A stretch of DNA of 7,648 nt from contig CAJWIB010000121.1 of assembly GCA_913041095.1 (NCBI GenBank), positions 1-7,648 of the forward strand. Direction: 5' to 3'. Below the pieces are notes generated by a model that was given only the letters and a program-made list of their open reading frames with translations, was not told where the DNA came from and made no database searches. Position 1 is the stretch's first letter; every line of letters begins with the position of its first letter. This DNA comes from an uncultured Rhodospirillaceae bacterium. Its GTDB lineage: Bacteria > Pseudomonadota > Alphaproteobacteria > Rhodospirillales > UBA2165. The translations under genes were made by a program, and so were the position numbers. Below, in pieces: positions 5,409 through 7,648 of this stretch.

Positions 5409-6001
5409 TAACCTTCCTCCGCAACTTGCAGTTCAGGATCAAAGCCGTCTTCGAGACCATGACCACGGCGCAAAAGTTCAATATTCCGGTTAGTTTCTTC
5501 GGCATAACCCAAGAGCTTTAAATCAGTCATTCGCATCGGATACAAAATGCCATCCAAGTGATCACATTCATGTTGTACCGCACGGGCATGAAAACCGCTG
5601 GCGACGCGTTCCTCACGTTTTCCCGCCGGCGTGGACCAGGAATATTTGATGTGAGAATAGCGCTCAACTGCGCCCTTTAGATTCGGCACCGACAAACAAG
5701 CCTCCCAATCCAAATTTGTCTTATCGCTCAGCGGTTCGATGACTGGATTGATCATAATCGTTAACTCTGTCTCACTTTCTTCTTCATCCTCACCGCTCCG
5801 GCTTTCGGGGGCAAAAAATATCACCACGCGCTTTGAGACATGAACCTGCGATGCCGCCAAACCAATTCCAGCAGAATCTTGCAACGTATCGATCATATCA
5901 TTGATCAAACGTGCGATTCCTGGATCTGTGGGATCATCAACGGTTTCGGCGATCTGATGCAAAACCGGATGTCCCATGCGGGCAATTTTTAAGATAGCCA
6001 T
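5408..6001 (-). CDS. def: Peptide deformylase with EACLS second motif
   Basis: Removes the N-terminal formyl group from nascent proteins at the ribosome, using a bound metal ion. The 197-residue protein carries motif 1 GIGLAASQ (45-52), motif 2 EACLS (100-104) and motif 3 HECDH (144-148). Expected metal ligands Cys102, His144 and His148 and the general base Glu145 are present. Motif 2 is normally EGCLS; Ala101 replaces Gly. An acidic insert around 65-80 (PESRSGEDEEESETEL) lengthens the loop after motif 1. The C-terminal PMRMTDLKLLGYAEE and the extended tail (to 197) resemble the second deformylase type common in alphaproteobacteria, so a paralogue may exist elsewhere. The ATG at 6001 gives the expected IARMGHPVL N-terminus but lacks a clear Shine-Dalgarno sequence. 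coq9 follows with a 1-base overlap. Confidence 0.93.
   Translation of the reverse strand: MAILKIARMGHPVLHQIAETVDDPTDPGIARLINDMIDTLQDSAGIGLAASQVHVSKRVVIFFAPESRSGEDEEESETELTIMINPVIEPLSDKTNLDWEACLSVPNLKGAVERYSHIKYSWSTPAGKREERVASGFHARAVQHECDHLDGILYPMRMTDLKLLGYAEETNRNIELLRRGHGLEDGFDPELQVAEEG
5416..5420 (-). promoter_or_regulatory. Strong coq9 ribosome binding site inside the end of def
   Basis: GGAGG on the - strand lies 7 bases before the coq9 ATG (5408-5406) and is embedded in the last codons of def. With the TAATG stop/start overlap this supports translational coupling of def and coq9. Confidence 0.8.
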
Positions 6002-6017
6002 GGACGGAATATGGCCT

Positions 6018-6074
6018 AAAAAACTCTTTGATCCAACGATTTAGCAAAAAAAAAGCTACATTTTTACAAAAAAA
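6018..6074. promoter_or_regulatory. A-tract-rich spacer between divergent def and rpsU
   Basis: The def-rpsU intergenic region contains A6 at 6018-6023, A9 at 6046-6054, T5 at 6061-6065 and A7 at 6068-6074. Such tracts can bend DNA or act as upstream promoter elements, fitting for a strongly expressed ribosomal gene. A TTTACA at 6063-6068 could be an rpsU -35, but no well-spaced -10 follows, so I make no firm promoter call on either strand. Confidence 0.3.
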
Positions 6075-6168
6075 TACCATTTGGAGGTTAGAACCCCTTC
6101 CCAAGCCATAACTAGCATGTTAGAAGGCCCGACCTTAATGACTATTTGCTACAGGAGTAAGCAAACCC

Positions 6169-6372
6169 GTGCACGTATTTGTCCGTGATAATAACGTCGA
6201 TCAGGCCCTTAAGGCGTTGAAAAAGAAAATGCAGCGCGAAGGTGTTTTCCGGGAAATGAAACTACGTCGTTCTTTTGAAAAACCATCTGAACGTAAAGCT
6301 CGAGAAAAAGCAGAAGCCGTCCGACGCGCTCGGAAGTTAGAACGCAAGCGTCTCGAACGCGAAGGCTTCTAA
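6169..6372 (+). CDS. rpsU: 30S ribosomal protein bS21
   Basis: bS21 is a small, basic protein of the 30S platform near the anti-Shine-Dalgarno end of 16S rRNA, where it assists initiation. The 67-residue sequence is a standard alphaproteobacterial bS21: VRDNNVDQALKALKKKMQREG (residues 5-25), a central EMKLRRSFEKPSERKAREKAEA block (29-50), and an Arg/Lys-rich C-terminal helix ending KRLEREGF. The start is a GTG at 6169. AGGAG lies 11 bases upstream, a longer spacing than usual, and the only nearby upstream ATG (6138) is out of frame, so the GTG is the best choice. The weak start and long spacing may restrain translation. The gene stands alone, divergent from def, and is closed by a clear terminator. 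Confidence 0.96.
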   Translation: MHVFVRDNNVDQALKALKKKMQREGVFREMKLRRSFEKPSERKAREKAEAVRRARKLERKRLEREGF

Positions 6373-6408
6373 AACTTCCCTCTTCAAAACAATTGATAAA
6401 AATAATAG

Positions 6409-6439
6409 AAAACGGCCCCCAATCTGAGGACCGTTTTTT
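6409..6439. terminator. Bidirectional rho-independent terminator between rpsU and pntB
   Basis: AAAACGGcCC pairs with GGaCCGTTTT (7 base pairs, one mismatch, two more pairs) across a loop of about 9 bases. On the + strand the stem runs into TTTTTT, ending rpsU. On the - strand it is followed by TTTTCTATTATTTTT, so it can also end pntB. It sits between the two convergent genes. Confidence 0.8.
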
Positions 6440-6457
6440 GATAAATATTTGGCTGCT

Positions 6458-7648
6458 CTAGCCGAGTGCTTGGACGATACTTTCGGTCATCGCCTTAGCA
6501 TCATCAAACAGCATCATGGTATTGTCCCTAAAGAACAGCTCATTATCTACGCCAGCGTAACCAGAGGCCATTGAGCGTTTGATAAAGAGCACGGTTTGAG
6601 CATTTTCGACCTCAAGGATCGGCATGCCGTAAATCGCACTCGTTGGATCGGTTTTCGCTGCCGGATTGGTGACATCATTGGCGCCTATGACAAAAGCCAC
6701 ATCCGCTGTCGAGAACTCGGTATTAATCTCTTCCAGCTCAAATACTTCGTCATAGGGCACATTGGCTTCAGCCAGCAACACGTTCATATGACCCGGCATC
6801 CGGCCAGCGACGGGATGGATCGCATACGAAACATCCACGCCCTCTTCTTTCAACAGATTGCACATCTCTCGTAGTGCATGCTGCGCTTGCGCCACCGCCA
6901 TGCCGTAACCCGGCACGATGATAATTTTGCTGGCGTTTTTCATGATGAAAGCTGCATCATCGCCGCTTCCTGATTTAACCGACTTGTCGCCACCACCGGC
7001 ACCAGCAGTAGGACCGGCAACTTCGCCACCAAAGCCACCGAGCAGAACATTAAAAATCGAGCGGTTCATGCCTTTACACATGATATAGCTGAGGATCGCG
7101 CCAGAGGAACCAACAAGGGCGCCGGTGACGATCAAAGCTGTATTACCGAGGGTAAAACCGATGCCGCACGCCGCCCAACCCGAATACGAGTTCAGCATTG
7201 AGACGACCACCGGCATATCAGCGCCGCCAATTGGCACAATAATCAGGAAGCCCAGTATGATCGATAAAGCGACGACCACCCAGAAAGCATTGGGGTCGTT
7301 GGTTTGGACGAGCCACACCACCGTTGCCACTAAGGCAATCCCGAGGATAGCGTTAAGCGCATGCTGTCCCTTGAACACCAAAGGCGCGCCACTGAGCATT
7401 CCCTGTAGCTTACCAAATGCGATTAAAGAACCGGAGAACGTGATGGCGCCAATCGCGGTGCCAAGTGACATTTCGATCAGGCTCGCAGCTTGAATATTAC
7501 CAAGGACGCCAATGCCATAGGCTTCCGGAGAAAAGAACGCGGCGGCGGCAACAAACACGGCGGCCAAGCCAACAAGTGAGTGAAAGGCCGCAACCAATTG
7601 CGGTAAAGCCGTCATCTGGATTTTAAGCGCCACCACCGTACCGATGAA
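6458..7648 (-). CDS. pntB: NAD(P)+ transhydrogenase subunit beta, partial (5' end outside window)
   Basis: PntB carries part of the proton channel and the NADP(H)-binding domain of the proton-translocating transhydrogenase, which makes NADPH from NADH at the cytoplasmic membrane. The visible 396 residues start FIGTVVALKIQMTALPQ in mid-protein, so roughly the first 65-80 residues are missing relative to full-length PntB (about 460-480). Several hydrophobic segments follow, including AAFHSLVGL, whose His matches the conserved channel His of E. coli PntB, and LGFLIIVPIGGADMPVVVSMLN. A Gly/Ser/Lys-rich linker near 210-227 leads to domain III: GYGMAVAQAQHAL (NADP-binding fingerprint), HPVAGRMPGHMNVLLAEA, VIGANDVTNPAA and KRSMASGYAGVDN. 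The ending EALG-like ALG and the stop at 6458 are intact. pntA would be expected upstream, beyond the right edge. A GTG at 7636 is an internal Val codon, not a start. Confidence 0.96.
   Translation of the reverse strand, partial: FIGTVVALKIQMTALPQLVAAFHSLVGLAAVFVAAAAFFSPEAYGIGVLGNIQAASLIEMSLGTAIGAITFSGSLIAFGKLQGMLSGAPLVFKGQHALNAILGIALVATVVWLVQTNDPNAFWVVVALSIILGFLIIVPIGGADMPVVVSMLNSYSGWAACGIGFTLGNTALIVTGALVGSSGAILSYIMCKGMNRSIFNVLLGGFGGEVAGPTAGAGGGDKSVKSGSGDDAAFIMKNASKIIIVPGYGMAVAQAQHALREMCNLLKEEGVDVSYAIHPVAGRMPGHMNVLLAEANVPYDEVFELEEINTEFSTADVAFVIGANDVTNPAAKTDPTSAIYGMPILEVENAQTVLFIKRSMASGYAGVDNELFFRDNTMMLFDDAKAMTESIVQALG

Noticed and set aside
7125..7493. 122-codon + strand open frame inside pntB
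   Set aside because: It is antisense to conserved membrane segments of PntB and has no recognisable domain or ribosome binding site.
1..7648. Search for tRNA genes, CRISPR arrays, insertion sequence ends, toxin-antitoxin or defence genes
   Set aside because: I found no cloverleaf, no spaced direct repeats, no transposase or terminal inverted repeats and no defence-type domains; the window is ordinary core chromosome apart from one pseudogene.

Overview
This window looks like a chromosomal core-gene segment of an alphaproteobacterium of moderate GC content. The main evidence is the DUF1013/TrcR-type regulator, otherwise an alphaproteobacterial family, together with two small DUF465 (YdcH-like) proteins, a COQ9-family ubiquinone protein, an alphaproteobacterial-style peptide deformylase, bS21 and a PntB transhydrogenase subunit. 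I cannot name the genus. Nothing indicates a plasmid, phage, insertion sequence or CRISPR locus.

Layout, left to right. A TrcR-like regulator with a long acidic repetitive tail is on the + strand (92-961). A 55-residue DUF465 gene is on the - strand (1026-1193). A - strand pair follows: 6-phosphofructokinase (1904-3001) and, 9 bases downstream, a TIGR02444-family protein (1352-1894). A second DUF465 gene (3093-3293, +) diverges from pfkA across a 91-base promoter region. Next is a decayed - strand gene (3334-4054) that, once its frames are joined, reads as a short-N-terminus plus GGDEF-like domain protein. purE (4257-4748, +) has a clear promoter and ribosome binding site and no purK beside it. 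It converges on a - strand pair, peptide deformylase (5408-6001) and coq9 (4752-5408), which overlap in a TAATG junction. rpsU (6169-6372, +) diverges from def and shares a bidirectional terminator with pntB (6458 to the right edge, -), which is cut at its 5' end by the window.

The genes are housekeeping: glycolysis (pfkA), purine synthesis (purE), N-terminal protein processing (def), ubiquinone synthesis (coq9), translation (rpsU) and NADPH supply (pntB). I did not find a new multi-gene system. The points most worth a second look are the GGDEF-like pseudogene, the mixed donor-site residues of the phosphofructokinase, the altered second motif of the deformylase, the solitary PurE with a variant active-site loop, and the split arrangement of the two DUF465 genes.

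No gene-free stretch exceeds 300 bases. The intergenic pieces 1-91, 962-1025, 1194-1351, 3002-3092, 4055-4256 and 6002-6168 hold only leaders, candidate promoters and AT-rich spacer.
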